From the NCBI RefSeq assembly GCF_019745455.1, contig NZ_JAIETD010000028.1, forward strand, positions 1 through 64,000: a stretch of DNA of 64,000 bases. Direction: 5' to 3'. The position numbers were made by a program, and so were the translations under genes. This document shows, in pieces, positions 7,468 through 16,541 of this stretch (positions are counted from its first letter, which is position 1; each line of letters opens with the position of its first letter). Under the pieces are notes generated by a model. It had not been told where the DNA came from, did no database searches, and was given only the letters and a program-made list of their open reading frames with translations. The DNA is from Methylobacterium sp. (GTDB lineage: Bacteria; Pseudomonadota; Alphaproteobacteria; Rhizobiales; Beijerinckiaceae).

Positions 7468-9879
7468 ATGCCTCGCACGCCGCATCTCGCACCATCGCAG
7501 CCTGTCCGGGACACTGGCGAGGGCCTCGGCTTGGCGCAGGTCGGCGGGCTGCTTCGCCGGTCCTGGGCCTGGATCGCGTTTCCGACGTTGATCGCGGCGG
7601 CCGGTGCGGTCGCCTTCGTGCAGATCGTGCCGCCCCGTTACACCGGCGAGGCCAAGATCCTCCTGGAGAACCGCGAGGCGGCCTTCAGCCGCTCGGGCAC
7701 CGACCGTGCCGACGCGACGCTGCCCATCGACGAGCAGGCGGTGGCGAGCCAAGTTCAGGTCGTGATGTCGCGCGACCTCGCGAAGGAAGCGATCCGCCGC
7801 CTCAAGCTCGCCGGCAACGCCGAGTTCGATCCGAGCGTGAACGGCGTCGGCCCGCTCCAGAGCGCGCTGATCATGGCCGGGCTCGCCAAGAACCCGCTCG
7901 AACGCACCCCAGAGGACAGGGTGCTGGAGACTTATTTCGAGCGGCTGCTGGTCTACTCCGCCGGCAAGTCGCGCATCCTCACGGTCGAGTTCCGCTCGCG
8001 CGACGCCGAACTCGCGGCACGGGCCGCGAACACCATCGCCGAACTCTACATCGTCTCGCTGGAGGCCGCGAAGGTCGACACGGCCCGCTACGCCTCGACC
8101 TGGCTCGGCGGCAACATCGAATCCCTGCGCAAGCGCGTCGCCGAGGCGGAGGCCAAGGTCGAGGCCTATCGCAGCCGCAACGGCCTCATCGCCACCGGCG
8201 GCACCTCGAACCAGCCGCTGGGCGCCCAGCAGCTCGGGGAGCTATCGACTCAGCTGTCCCAGGCTCGCACCATCAAGGCCGACCTGACCGGCCGGGCCAA
8301 GCTGATCAAGGAGATGATCAGGGACGGCCGCGTCTTCGAGATCCCGGACGTCGCCAACAACGAGGTCATCCGCCGGGCCGTCGAGCAGCGCATCACGCTG
8401 AAGGCGCAGCTTGCCCTCGAATCCCGCACGCTGCTGCCGGCGCATCCCCGGATCAAGGAACTGGTGGCCCAGGTCACCGATCTCGACGCCCAGATCAAGG
8501 CGACGGCGGATCGCGTCGTGCGCACCATGGAGAACGACGCCCGGATCGCAGAGGCGCGGGTCGAAAGCCTGACCGCGGCGGTCGAGGCCCAGCGCGACGT
8601 GGTCGCCCTGGGCAATTCCAGCGAGGTCCAGCTCCGTGCGTTGGAGCGGGAGGCCAAGGCCGAGCGCGAGCAGCTCGAATCCTACCTCTCGCGTTATCGC
8701 GAGGCGAGCGCGCGGGATGCCGAGAGCGCTACCCCCGCCGACGCCCGCGTTGTCTCCCGTGCGGTGGTGCCGGAGATGCCGTCCTTCCCGAAAAAGCTAC
8801 CGATCATCGCGCTCGCGACGATCCTGACCCTGCTGCTGTCCATCGGCGCCATCATCGCCCGCCATCTCCTCGCCAACCCGCCTGTGAGCGAGCCGTCCCG
8901 TCGCCGCGACGAGGATGGCGAGCGTTCCGGCGGAGGCTGGCCCATGACGCAGGATTCTCGGCGCTACGAGTTCCCGGAGGCGTCCTCTGCCGTCGTGCCG
9001 TCGGGCACTGCCCACGGCTCTACCATCTTCGCCGCACGGCCGAATGCCTGGACGGCCTCGGTGGCGCCCGCCGAGAACGAGGCACACGAGGAAGTCGCAG
9101 CCGAATCCGAGATCAACCGTCGCGATTGGCAAGCGGCCGAAGTCGCGGCAGCGCGCTACGAGGCGCGCGAGCTGCCCCAGGCCGCCTTGCCCACCCGCAC
9201 GGAGGTTGCTTCGTCCACGCACACGGATGCCGACCGGGACGAAACCTCAGACCACAGCCCGGCAGAAACGCCGTCATTCCAGCTCGACGTGCTGATCGCT
9301 CGACTTCGTCAGGGCGGCGAGGGACATACCGGCCCGCGCATCGTCGTCGTCGAGACGGGTACGGGCGCGGCATCCGAGGAAAATCTGGCTCAGACGCTTG
9401 CCGCGACCCTGTCGGCGAATGGCAGCCGTACCCTGGTGGTCGACCTGAACGGTCCCGGCGACGCCCTCGACGAGCCCGGCCTCACCGATCTCGTGGCTGG
9501 CGACATCGCCTTCCTCGACGCGATCCAGCCGATCCCCGGCTCGCGGCTCCACGTCATCGCCAGGGGCTCGATTCCCGCCGAGATCCTGATCGAGGAGCCG
9601 CAGGCGCTCACCATCACCCTCGACGCCCTCGACGAGGCCTATGCGTGGGTGGTCTGCAACCTCGATGCGACCCGTGGCTGGCCTGCGGCCGAGATCCTCT
9701 CTGGAAGCATCGGCCCGACCACCGCGGTGGTCATCGCCTCGAACGCCGACGCGGACGATGCCGACCTCGTCGCGCTCTATGCCCGCGCCGAGGATGCGGG
9801 AGCGGCCCTGGTCCTCGTGGCGCAGGATCGCCCTGCCGCGATTGCTTCCGTCCCGGAGCTGCGCCTCTCGGCCGCGTGA
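7468..9879 (+). CDS. Wzc/GumC-like polysaccharide co-polymerase with degenerate BY-kinase domain
   Basis: 803 residues from the ATG at 7468 (an in-frame TTG at 7450 is possible). A Wzz domain has its first membrane helix at about 30-52. A long coiled-coil periplasmic region follows, then a second helix at about 445-470 (LPIIALATILTLLLSIGAI). The cytoplasmic tail resembles bacterial tyrosine kinases: the Walker A' strand TLVVDLN is recognisable, but the P-loop position reads ETGTGAASEEN and lacks the nucleotide-binding lysine. No tyrosine-rich tail is present. It probably controls chain length and bridges to the outer-membrane exporter without kinase activity. Confidence 0.88.
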   Translation: MPRTPHLAPSQPVRDTGEGLGLAQVGGLLRRSWAWIAFPTLIAAAGAVAFVQIVPPRYTGEAKILLENREAAFSRSGTDRADATLPIDEQAVASQVQVVMSRDLAKEAIRRLKLAGNAEFDPSVNGVGPLQSALIMAGLAKNPLERTPEDRVLETYFERLLVYSAGKSRILTVEFRSRDAELAARAANTIAELYIVSLEAAKVDTARYASTWLGGNIESLRKRVAEAEAKVEAYRSRNGLIATGGTSNQPLGAQQLGELSTQLSQARTIKADLTGRAKLIKEMIRDGRVFEIPDVANNEVIRRAVEQRITLKAQLALESRTLLPAHPRIKELVAQVTDLDAQIKATADRVVRTMENDARIAEARVESLTAAVEAQRDVVALGNSSEVQLRALEREAKAEREQLESYLSRYREASARDAESATPADARVVSRAVVPEMPSFPKKLPIIALATILTLLLSIGAIIARHLLANPPVSEPSRRRDEDGERSGGGWPMTQDSRRYEFPEASSAVVPSGTAHGSTIFAARPNAWTASVAPAENEAHEEVAAESEINRRDWQAAEVAAARYEARELPQAALPTRTEVASSTHTDADRDETSDHSPAETPSFQLDVLIARLRQGGEGHTGPRIVVVETGTGAASEENLAQTLAATLSANGSRTLVVDLNGPGDALDEPGLTDLVAGDIAFLDAIQPIPGSRLHVIARGSIPAEILIEEPQALTITLDALDEAYAWVVCNLDATRGWPAAEILSGSIGPTTAVVIASNADADDADLVALYARAEDAGAALVLVAQDRPAAIASVPELRLSAA

Positions 9880-9886
9880 CGGGATA

Positions 9887-11113
9887 CTAGGACGCGGCCC
9901 GGCGCCTCAGGGCGTTGACGAGACCGAACAGGGTGGGGCTCCGCTTGATCCGCCGCTTCAGCCGGAACAGGCACTGGGCCTGGGCGACGACGAGCCAGCC
10001 GCTAAGGCTTACCGGAATCGCCACCTGGCGCAGCTCGATCGTCTCGTCGCAGATGCTCGCCTTGTAGCGCGCCTCGCCGACGCCGAGGTCGAAAGCCCGC
10101 CGCCCTTGAGCCGCCTGATACCGGACGAGGTGCTGGAGTAGGATCTCCCCGAGGCTGAACCGGGCGAGAGCAGGGTCCTGGTCGAAGGCCGTCATCATCC
10201 CGCTGTAGCGCACCGCGTCGACGGCACCGGCGAAGACGGCATAGACCCGGCCATCCTCGTTGCCGACGAGGGCGCAGATTTCGATCGACCTGCGATCGAA
10301 CACGGATTCCTTCGCGCCTGCAGCTTCCGCAAGGAAGCGGCGTACCGGCTCTGCCGCGTAGGGATCGAGGATGCCGAGCGCAGCGAAACGGCTCGCTTTG
10401 TGTCGATAGAAGGCACCGAGGAAAGACGCGGCCTCCGCCGCATCCTGTGCGACGCGGAAGCCGACCGGGCCGACCGCTTCGGCGAGCTTCTTCTCCTTGG
10501 CGCGCAGCTTCTTGCGCGCATCGGCGCTGAAGACGCGCTTCACCGTGGTCTCGACATCGGGTCCGAGGAGCAGGCCGTAGGCATCGCTGGGAGAGGGCTC
10601 TCCGCGGATCGCCAGCGGATTGACGGCGCCGTCCCAGAACCGCGGCTGATGGCCGAGGATATAGGCATCGATCCCCGCTTCAGCGCCAGCCACGCGCAGG
10701 GCCTCGACGATCTCCTCGCCCGACGTGGCAGCGGCGCTGCGCGAGGCGAAGAGCGGCATGTGGAAGTTGGCGTGGGTTGCCCCAACCACTCGCGCGACCA
10801 TGACGCCGCGCTCACGCTGCCGAAGCAGCGGCAGGATCAGGCGCACCGCGCCGCTCGCCTCTCGCAGGACGACGACCCGCAGGGCTTGGCCCAGACGCTC
10901 GCGGTCTGCGCCGAAACTGCCCTCTAGGAAGGCCGAAACCCAGTCGAAGCGCTGATAGGGCGTGGCGAGAACACCCGGATCGGTCTCGATCCCCCGCCAA
11001 AGCGTCTCGACCGCCGTCAGGTCATCGAAGACCTCGGCGCTCAGATCCGATCGGACCCGGTCCCGCGTCATGCGCTTCTGAGCCAGATCATCGACGAGCA
11101 CCGCCACGGCCAC
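9887..11113 (-). CDS. BcsL/CelD-type GNAT acyltransferase (FemAB-like)
   Basis: 408 residues with the two-part GNAT fold of the CelD/BcsL (FemAB-related) family. Visible family features are the N-terminal YQRFDWVSAF segment, the FYRHKASRFAALG helix and the C-terminal FSLGEILLQHLVRYQA / FDLGVGEARYK blocks. Members are usually found in polysaccharide loci and are thought to acylate the polymer; the acyl donor here is unknown. The start is a GTG at 11113 behind GAGG. It converges on the Wzc-like gene with only 7 nt between stops. Confidence 0.82.
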   Translation of the reverse strand: MAVAVLVDDLAQKRMTRDRVRSDLSAEVFDDLTAVETLWRGIETDPGVLATPYQRFDWVSAFLEGSFGADRERLGQALRVVVLREASGAVRLILPLLRQRERGVMVARVVGATHANFHMPLFASRSAAATSGEEIVEALRVAGAEAGIDAYILGHQPRFWDGAVNPLAIRGEPSPSDAYGLLLGPDVETTVKRVFSADARKKLRAKEKKLAEAVGPVGFRVAQDAAEAASFLGAFYRHKASRFAALGILDPYAAEPVRRFLAEAAGAKESVFDRRSIEICALVGNEDGRVYAVFAGAVDAVRYSGMMTAFDQDPALARFSLGEILLQHLVRYQAAQGRRAFDLGVGEARYKASICDETIELRQVAIPVSLSGWLVVAQAQCLFRLKRRIKRSPTLFGLVNALRRRAAS

Positions 11114-11310
11114 CTCTTCGGTTTCGGATCGGCAAGCCCGGTCCGACGAGCGACCATTTAGAGGAATAGCCGTAAACCACGCTTGAAAAGTGCAGCGAGC
11201 CGGCCGGCGATCGTCCGTCGTGGGTAACGGAACCTTGCAGGGTCGCGGGCTAGGTTTCCGTCATCGGCACGCAACGAGCTTGGGGCGAGGACCCGGAGGA
11301 CAGCGAGATC

Positions 11311-12369
11311 ATGACCGCAGCCCGCCACAGGGTGATCGAAGCCGGGTTCCGCGCCATCGGCGCCTCGCGTGCCGACAGGTGGCTGCGGCCGCTGGCGCAG
11401 GGCAGGGGGGTGATCCTGACCTTCCATCACGTCCACCCCGATCCGCCCGGTGCCTACGCTCCGAACCGGCTCCTGACGATCACGCCCGCCTTCCTCGAGG
11501 CGGTGATCCTGCGTCTCGAGGCGAAGGGCTTCGACATCGTCGCCCTCGACGAGCTGCCGGCGCGGTTGCACGAGGACGGTGCACCCTTCGCCGTCCTGAC
11601 CTTCGACGACGGCTACCGCGACAACCTCGAACACGCCGCGCCCATCCTCGCCCGCCACGAGCTTCCCTGGACGCTGTTCGTCACCAGCGAGTTCGCCGAG
11701 GGACGCGGGCGGCTGTGGTGGATCGAGCTCGAACGCGCCATCGCGCGGCTCGATCGGATCAGGCTCGCCCCGTCCGCCGATGCGGCGGAGGTCTTCGATC
11801 ATCCCGCCAGGGACGCGCGCGAGAAGGAAACCGTCTTCGCGGCACTGTATCGGCACCTGAGGGCGGGCGGCGAGGATCACCTGCTCGCGCACATCGCCGC
11901 CCTGAGCGAGGAGGCAGGCCAACCCACGGGGAGAGTCGCGGCGGAGCTCTGCCTGTCGTGGTCCGAGCTTCGCGTCCTTGCGGCCGACCCCTCCGTGACC
12001 ATCGGCGCACATACCGTCAGCCATCCGATGCTCGCCAAGCATGGCGAGGATGCCGTCGTCTTCGAGATCGCTGAAGGCCGCCGCCGGATCGAGGGGCAGC
12101 TCGGCGCGCCCGTGCGCCACCTGTCCTATCCGGTCGGAGATCGTACGTCGGCGGCCTCGCGCGAATTCGCTCTGTCCGAGCGTCTCGGTTTCGCCACGGC
12201 GGTGACAACGCGGCCGGGCCATCTCTTCGCCGGCCATGCCCGGCACCTGCACGCCCTACCGCGCGTCTCGATCAATGGCCTCTACCAGAGCGAGGCCGCG
12301 CTCGATGCCCTGCTCTCGGGCGTCCCGTTCCTGGCCTGGAACCGCTTCCGGCGACTCGACGTCGCGTGA
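11311..12369 (+). CDS. NodB-type polysaccharide deacetylase
   Basis: 352 residues with a NodB-homology domain: the catalytic/metal motif TFDDGY at 97-102 and the HTVSHP metal-ligand motif in the second half. Enzymes of this group remove N- or O-acetyl groups from polysaccharides. No signal peptide is evident, so it may act in the cytoplasm or on a lipid-linked precursor. It is divergent from the acyltransferase and closes the exopolysaccharide locus, so it probably trims acetyl groups of the same polymer. I considered the PuuE-type allantoinase, which shares this fold, but its characteristic N-terminus is absent. Confidence 0.82.
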   Translation: MTAARHRVIEAGFRAIGASRADRWLRPLAQGRGVILTFHHVHPDPPGAYAPNRLLTITPAFLEAVILRLEAKGFDIVALDELPARLHEDGAPFAVLTFDDGYRDNLEHAAPILARHELPWTLFVTSEFAEGRGRLWWIELERAIARLDRIRLAPSADAAEVFDHPARDAREKETVFAALYRHLRAGGEDHLLAHIAALSEEAGQPTGRVAAELCLSWSELRVLAADPSVTIGAHTVSHPMLAKHGEDAVVFEIAEGRRRIEGQLGAPVRHLSYPVGDRTSAASREFALSERLGFATAVTTRPGHLFAGHARHLHALPRVSINGLYQSEAALDALLSGVPFLAWNRFRRLDVA

Positions 12370-12379
12370 GGCAAGCCCG

Positions 12380-12766
12380 TCAGCGCCTGCGGCGATGGCG
12401 GCGATAGGACTTGCTCTCGCCGCCAACCGCGAAGCTGGCGCTCTGGCGGCCGCCCCGCGTGTAGGAGCCGCGCCGGGACCTGCTCCCTCGACGGACTGCC
12501 TGGGAGGGCTCTTCGGCCATCGGCATCGCCGCCATGGCTGGGGGCACGGCGGTGACGGCTGTGGCAGTGGAGCCTGTCTCGCCGCCGGCCACGTTCCTGG
12601 CCGCCGGGCCGAACATCGACAGGCATTGATTGTAGGCGAGATCGTTCTTCAACCGCTCGCATTCGGACACCGACCGCGGGCTGCCCTGCGCCTGGGCAAT
12701 GCCGACGAACCCAAAGGACAGGAGGGCAAAGCCCAGAACGGGGGAGAACGGCCGGATGCTGGACAT
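12380..12766 (-). CDS. Small exported protein with strongly basic C-terminus
   Basis: 128 residues: a signal peptide (about 1-26, ending Ala-Gln-Ala), a short Cys-containing helix (CERLKNDLAYNQC), an Ala/Pro linker and an Arg-rich tail ending HRRRR. Cleavage and the two close cysteines point to the periplasm. No domain recognised. It converges on the deacetylase gene with 10 nt between them. Confidence 0.7.
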   Translation of the reverse strand: MSSIRPFSPVLGFALLSFGFVGIAQAQGSPRSVSECERLKNDLAYNQCLSMFGPAARNVAGGETGSTATAVTAVPPAMAAMPMAEEPSQAVRRGSRSRRGSYTRGGRQSASFAVGGESKSYRRHRRRR

Positions 12767-12895
12767 GAAGCGGGGGGACGACCTTCGGGCGTGAGAGTTA
12801 TGCGGCGCCCCTCACGGGGCGGTCGGCACGACAGGCATACCGTCGGTTAACCGTTGGATCGTCTCTGCGGGTGGAGTGCGGCGAAATCCCGGCGG

Positions 12896-13114
12896 TCACG
12901 GCGCCGGATCGGGGTCCGGGCGCTCCATCCAGCGGATCACCGGCATCAGCGGAAAGATCCAGGCGATACCGAGGATGCAGTAGAGAATGGTCTGCACCGG
13001 AGCCGGCGCCTGCGAGATGCGGCTATCGGCCAGCGCCATGGCGAGCGGCGCGTAGACGATCACGAAACCGAGGATCACGATGGTGCCGATCAGGGCACGG
13101 GTGCGGCGGCGCAT
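12896..13114 (-). CDS. DUF2842-type small membrane protein
   Basis: 72 residues with two membrane helices (about 8-28 and 42-60), an Arg-rich start (MRRRTRALIGT) and the end LMPVIRWMERPDPDP. This matches the alphaproteobacterial DUF2842 pattern; function unknown. Ends in the cytoplasm by the positive-inside rule. It stands divergently beside ctaA. Confidence 0.78.
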   Translation of the reverse strand: MRRRTRALIGTIVILGFVIVYAPLAMALADSRISQAPAPVQTILYCILGIAWIFPLMPVIRWMERPDPDPAP

Positions 13115-13302
13115 CGGCCTTCCCTCTCAATCTGTGCCAGAGCGTCTTCGGGGTTAGAGACAGGCGGCGAGCCTGGCAACGCCGCCTGCCGCCGCATGCG
13201 GCTCGATGCCGGTGCGGCACCGCCGAACGTTGTCGCGCGCGCAGCATCTCCTTAAGTGGCGGGCAGTTCGATAGAGACCAGGGGCACCGGAGGTCCCGCG
13301 CC

Positions 13303-14445
13303 ATGGTTCAAAGCAAGGCGGCCACCGCTCCCGTGCACCCGAACGCAGAGCCGTTGCCCGCGGGGCGGCGCGGCGTACGTGCCTGGCTCTACCTCCTCGC
13401 CTTCCTCGTCGTCTGCATGGTCGCTGTCGGCGGCGCGACCCGGCTGACGGGGTCGGGCCTCTCGATCACCGAGTGGCGGCCGGTGACGGGCGCGGTCCCT
13501 CCGCTCTCGGCCGAAGCCTGGGCGTCGGAGTTCGACAAGTACAAGGGCACGCCGCAATACCAGATCCTCAACCAGGGCATGGGGCTCGCGGATTTCAAGG
13601 TGATCTATGCCTGGGAATGGGGACACCGGATGCTCGGGCGCATCCTCGGCCTCATCTTCTTCCTGCCACTGATCTGGTTCTGGTGGCGCGGCGCCCTCGA
13701 CCGGCGTCTCGGCGCGGGCCTCCTGGCGCTCGGCGCACTCGGCGGCCTGCAAGGTGCCATCGGCTGGATCATGGTCGCCTCGGGCCTGCAGCCGGGGATG
13801 ACGGCGGTGGCGCCGCTGAAGCTCGCGCTGCACCTCACCACCGCGAGCCTGATCCTCGCCGGCCTCGTCTGGCTCGCCGCCGACATCCGCGCACGTCCTG
13901 CCGAACCCGCATCGTTCGGCGTGAAGTTCACGGCCCGTGTTCTTGCCGGGCTGGTCCTCGTCCAGATCGCCCTGGGCGGGCTGGTCGCGGGCTCGAAGGC
14001 CGGCCTCGTCTACAACACCTGGCCGCGGATGAACGGCGATTGGGTTCCGCCCTTCGCCGATCTCTTCGCCGTCACGCCCTGGTTCGAGAATTTCGTCGAC
14101 AACGTCACCCTGGTGCAGTTCGACCATCGCATAGGTGCCTACCTCCTCGTGGCCATCGCCTTCCTCCACGCGGTCCATGCCACCTGGCGGGTGCCGGGCA
14201 CCGGCGCCGCCCGCAGGGCCTGGGGCGTGGCGGGGCTCGCTCTCGCTCAGGGCGTTCTCGGCGTGGTCACCCTGCTCCTGGCAGTACCGCTCTGGGCAGG
14301 TCTCAGCCACCAGGTCTTCGCCATGGCGGTCCTGATCATGGCCACGGTCCATGCGCGGTTGACCGTCGCCGAGCAGAGCCTGCCGGCCGTCGTCGGCACT
14401 CCGAGCCCGGCCTTCGGCTTCGAGCGGATGAGTCCTGCTTCCTGA
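13303..14445 (+). CDS. ctaA: Haem A synthase (COX15/CtaA)
   Basis: 380-residue, eight-helix membrane enzyme that converts haem O to haem A for cytochrome c oxidase. The start is fixed by CGGAGGT at 13288-13294, 8 nt before the ATG. The four conserved haem-ligand histidines are visible in EWGHRMLGR, LKLALHLTTA, VQFDHRIGAYLL and GLSHQVFAM. RLTGSGLSITEWRPVTG and AGLVYNTWPRMNG are family signatures. Length and helix pattern match the alphaproteobacterial type. Other cta genes are not nearby. Confidence 0.95.
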   Translation: MVQSKAATAPVHPNAEPLPAGRRGVRAWLYLLAFLVVCMVAVGGATRLTGSGLSITEWRPVTGAVPPLSAEAWASEFDKYKGTPQYQILNQGMGLADFKVIYAWEWGHRMLGRILGLIFFLPLIWFWWRGALDRRLGAGLLALGALGGLQGAIGWIMVASGLQPGMTAVAPLKLALHLTTASLILAGLVWLAADIRARPAEPASFGVKFTARVLAGLVLVQIALGGLVAGSKAGLVYNTWPRMNGDWVPPFADLFAVTPWFENFVDNVTLVQFDHRIGAYLLVAIAFLHAVHATWRVPGTGAARRAWGVAGLALAQGVLGVVTLLLAVPLWAGLSHQVFAMAVLIMATVHARLTVAEQSLPAVVGTPSPAFGFERMSPAS

Positions 14446-14460
14446 GCCCGGGTCGGGCTT
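14445..14460 (+). terminator. Short hairpin at the end of ctaA
   Basis: AGCCCG (14445-14450) pairs with CGGGCT (14454-14459) around GGT, beginning in the ctaA stop codon. Only one T follows before TCGACG, so termination would be weak. Confidence 0.35.
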
Positions 14461-14594
14461 CGACGCAGCAACCGGCGACAGCGGTGGAAGGCCGAGTGCC
14501 GCAGCGCACATGAAGTTGCAATGCAGCGAACCCTCTGGGATCGGCGACGTTCTGAACTCGGCCATCGAAGGTCGGCCATGAGGTACAGGGCTCG

Positions 14595-14753
14595 ATGTCA
14601 AACCCCGGCGATACGAAGACCGCCTTCCGAGGCGGCTCGCGGGAGCGTCGCGAGCGCCGGGCGCGCGCCGCCGCCATTGCGTTGACCGGCCTTCTTGGAA
14701 TCGCCTGGGTCGTGATGGTCGTCGGCCGCTATCCCGAGTTGCTCCCGAGCTGA
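14595..14753 (+). CDS. Small single-span membrane protein, unknown
   Basis: 52-residue frame: ATG at 14595, TGA at 14751-14753. It has an Arg-rich cytoplasmic start (SRERRERRARAAA) followed by one hydrophobic helix (IALTGLLGIAWVVMVVG). The charge pattern before a single helix looks like a real small membrane protein. AGGG at 14587-14590 is a close, imperfect ribosome site. No family recognised. It sits between ctaA and the PAQR gene on the same strand, possibly in the ctaA transcript. Confidence 0.5.
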   Translation: MSNPGDTKTAFRGGSRERRERRARAAAIALTGLLGIAWVVMVVGRYPELLPS

Positions 14754-14941
14754 TCGCGGCCACGGCCACAGGGAAGCACGTTCACCATCACGGAGGTTTG
14801 TGGGGATCACTGCACGTGAGGCTGCCTGCATCCGGAACGCGAAAGCACTTTCGCGCTTAAGCTGTTGCGTCGATCGAGTCTCCGGCAGCGGACACGGCCC
14901 GGTCGATGCGGGGCACCCGGAGCGGCAGGAGAAGTCCGACG

Positions 14942-15622
14942 ATGTTGCTGGCGGAAGATGGGCGCCCTGCGGGTCTCGTTTGGAACTACACCCGCCGTGA
15001 GATGCTGGCGGACGGGACGATCCACCTCCTCGGCGTCGTCTTCGGATTGGCCGGCGGCATCGCCGTAGCGATCCTGGCGGCTCTTCAACCGCTGGGATGG
15101 GCCGCATGGCTCTCGGTCGCGGTCTATGCCGCGGCGCTGGCGTCGATGCTCGGCGTGTCCGCCACCTACAACATGTGGCCGGTCGGACGGCGGAAATGGT
15201 TGTTGCGGCGGGCCGACCACGCCCTCATCTACCTCATGATCGCCGGGACCTACACGCCGCTCGTGACGCTGGTCGGCACCGATGCCCGCGCCTTCGCTCT
15301 TCTGACGATGGTCTGGCTCGTCGCGGGCATCGGTATCGCGATCAAGCTGCTGCTGCCCGGCCGCTTCGATCGCGTCGCCATCGGCCTCTATCTCCTCCTC
15401 GGCTGGAGCGGCGTCCTCGCCTACGATTCGGTCATCGCGACCCTGAGCAGCGACGCCCTCTGGCTGCTCGGTATCGGGGGTGTGCTGTACTCGGTCGGCG
15501 TGGTGTTCCACGTCTGGCGGAGCCTGCCCTACCAGAACGCGATCTGGCACGCCTTCGTCCTAGCCGCGACCGCCTGCCATTACGGCACGGTGACCTTGAC
15601 TGTGGTCGGGGCGGGTGCTTGA
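14942..15622 (+). CDS. Haemolysin III / PAQR-family membrane protein
   Basis: 226 residues with seven membrane helices. Family marks are HLLGVVFGLAGG near the N-terminus, the RRADHALIYLMIAGTYTP block and the C-terminal NAIWHAFVLAATACHY block, which supply the zinc-site Asp and His residues of this hydrolase-like fold. I chose the ATG at 14942 because an AGGAGAAG ribosome site stands about 10 nt upstream. The name haemolysin is historical; the role is probably in membrane lipid or ceramide-like metabolism and is unproven in bacteria. Confidence 0.88.
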   Translation: MLLAEDGRPAGLVWNYTRREMLADGTIHLLGVVFGLAGGIAVAILAALQPLGWAAWLSVAVYAAALASMLGVSATYNMWPVGRRKWLLRRADHALIYLMIAGTYTPLVTLVGTDARAFALLTMVWLVAGIGIAIKLLLPGRFDRVAIGLYLLLGWSGVLAYDSVIATLSSDALWLLGIGGVLYSVGVVFHVWRSLPYQNAIWHAFVLAATACHYGTVTLTVVGAGA

Positions 15623-15638
15623 GGTCGGTTCTGATTGA

Positions 15639-16487
15639 TCAGTTCGGATCAGTCCTCCCGATCGTCGCCTCGATCTGTCCGTGAGGTTCGTCGGTCGGGA
15701 GGAAGACCTCACCGTCATTGGGAAGGCCGAAGGGCGACAGGTTGATCGGGATGTAGTGCTTGTTCGGCATTGCGAAGCGGATCTCCGAGATCTCCGGTAT
15801 CGCGGCCAGCACGGCCTCGCCCATCCGGTACATGCTGTCCTGCACGCTCGGGCTGTAGGTTGCGGCGAACACCGCGATGAGCATCTCCAGCACCGTCGCA
15901 TTCGCGGCTCCGCAATCGGCCGGCGCCGCAACCCAAGTCCAGGTCGCGTCCATGCTGGTGGCGGCGATGCGGTCGTGTGTGTCGGGAAGCGTGCGGTAGC
16001 CGTCGTCGACGAAATCGGCCCAGCCGGATTGGGTCGTCTTCATGAAGGTGTAGCCGCGCAGCCCGGATTGCAGCACAGATCCGGCACGGCTCGCCACGAG
16101 CTTGACGTATCCGGTGCCGTTGCCGTCCAGGGTGAAGGTGTGGCCGTGCGGGGTGCCGGCGATCGAATGGCGTAGCCAGCGCGTCTCCAGCGCCTCGACG
16201 CTGATCTCGCTCGCCTGGGGATAGGTGTCGAGGAAGACAGCGGCGACGTGGCCGGCGAAGGCCTCCTTGTCGGCCTCGATGTGCTTCGCCGCGGTGACGT
16301 TGACGATGTTCTTGACGCTGTCGGTGGCGACGCAGAGGCGGTTGTCGCCGCTGGTCCAGGCGCGGTCGAAGTCGCCCGTCATCAGGACTTCGAGGGTGAG
16401 TTCGCGCGGGGTATGATGCTCGCCGTCGCGGGCGAGCCGCATCACCCGCACCCGCCCCTTGCCGTAGCGCGACGCCGTCAGAGCCAT
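15639..16487 (-). CDS. Urate oxidase (uricase)
   Basis: 282-residue cofactor-free uricase, oxidising urate to 5-hydroxyisourate. It has two T-fold repeats. Visible signatures are YGKGRVRVMRL at the start, CVATDSVKNIVNVTAAKH (the Thr-Asp of the active site and following Lys/Asn) and MPNKHYIPINLSPFGL near the end. The ATG at 16487 follows AAGGAC by 8 nt. It is encoded 42 nt downstream of the purine permease on the same strand, so uptake and oxidation are likely co-expressed. Its product is the substrate of the fused UraD-UraH protein at 19.1 kb. Confidence 0.93.
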   Translation of the reverse strand: MALTASRYGKGRVRVMRLARDGEHHTPRELTLEVLMTGDFDRAWTSGDNRLCVATDSVKNIVNVTAAKHIEADKEAFAGHVAAVFLDTYPQASEISVEALETRWLRHSIAGTPHGHTFTLDGNGTGYVKLVASRAGSVLQSGLRGYTFMKTTQSGWADFVDDGYRTLPDTHDRIAATSMDATWTWVAAPADCGAANATVLEMLIAVFAATYSPSVQDSMYRMGEAVLAAIPEISEIRFAMPNKHYIPINLSPFGLPNDGEVFLPTDEPHGQIEATIGRTDPN

Positions 16488-16502
16488 CGTGTCGGTCCTT
16501 TC

Positions 16503-16541
16503 CTCAAGCCCCGCCCTCAAGCCCCGCCCTCAAGCCTCGGC
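16503..16541. repeat. Threefold 13-bp tandem repeat between uricase and permease
   Basis: Unit CTCAAGCCCCGCC occurs at 16503-16515 and 16516-16528 and, with changes, from 16529. It fills most of the spacer between the two genes and spans the stop codon of the permease, so the copy number decides the exact C-terminus and spacing. Confidence 0.7.

Noticed and set aside
11311..12369. PuuE-type allantoinase filling the missing purine step
   Set aside because: It shares the NodB fold but not the PuuE N-terminal signature, and it lies in the exopolysaccharide locus.
14942..15622. Haemolysin toxin
   Set aside because: The name is historical; the seven-helix PAQR pattern indicates a membrane lipid-related enzyme or receptor-like protein.
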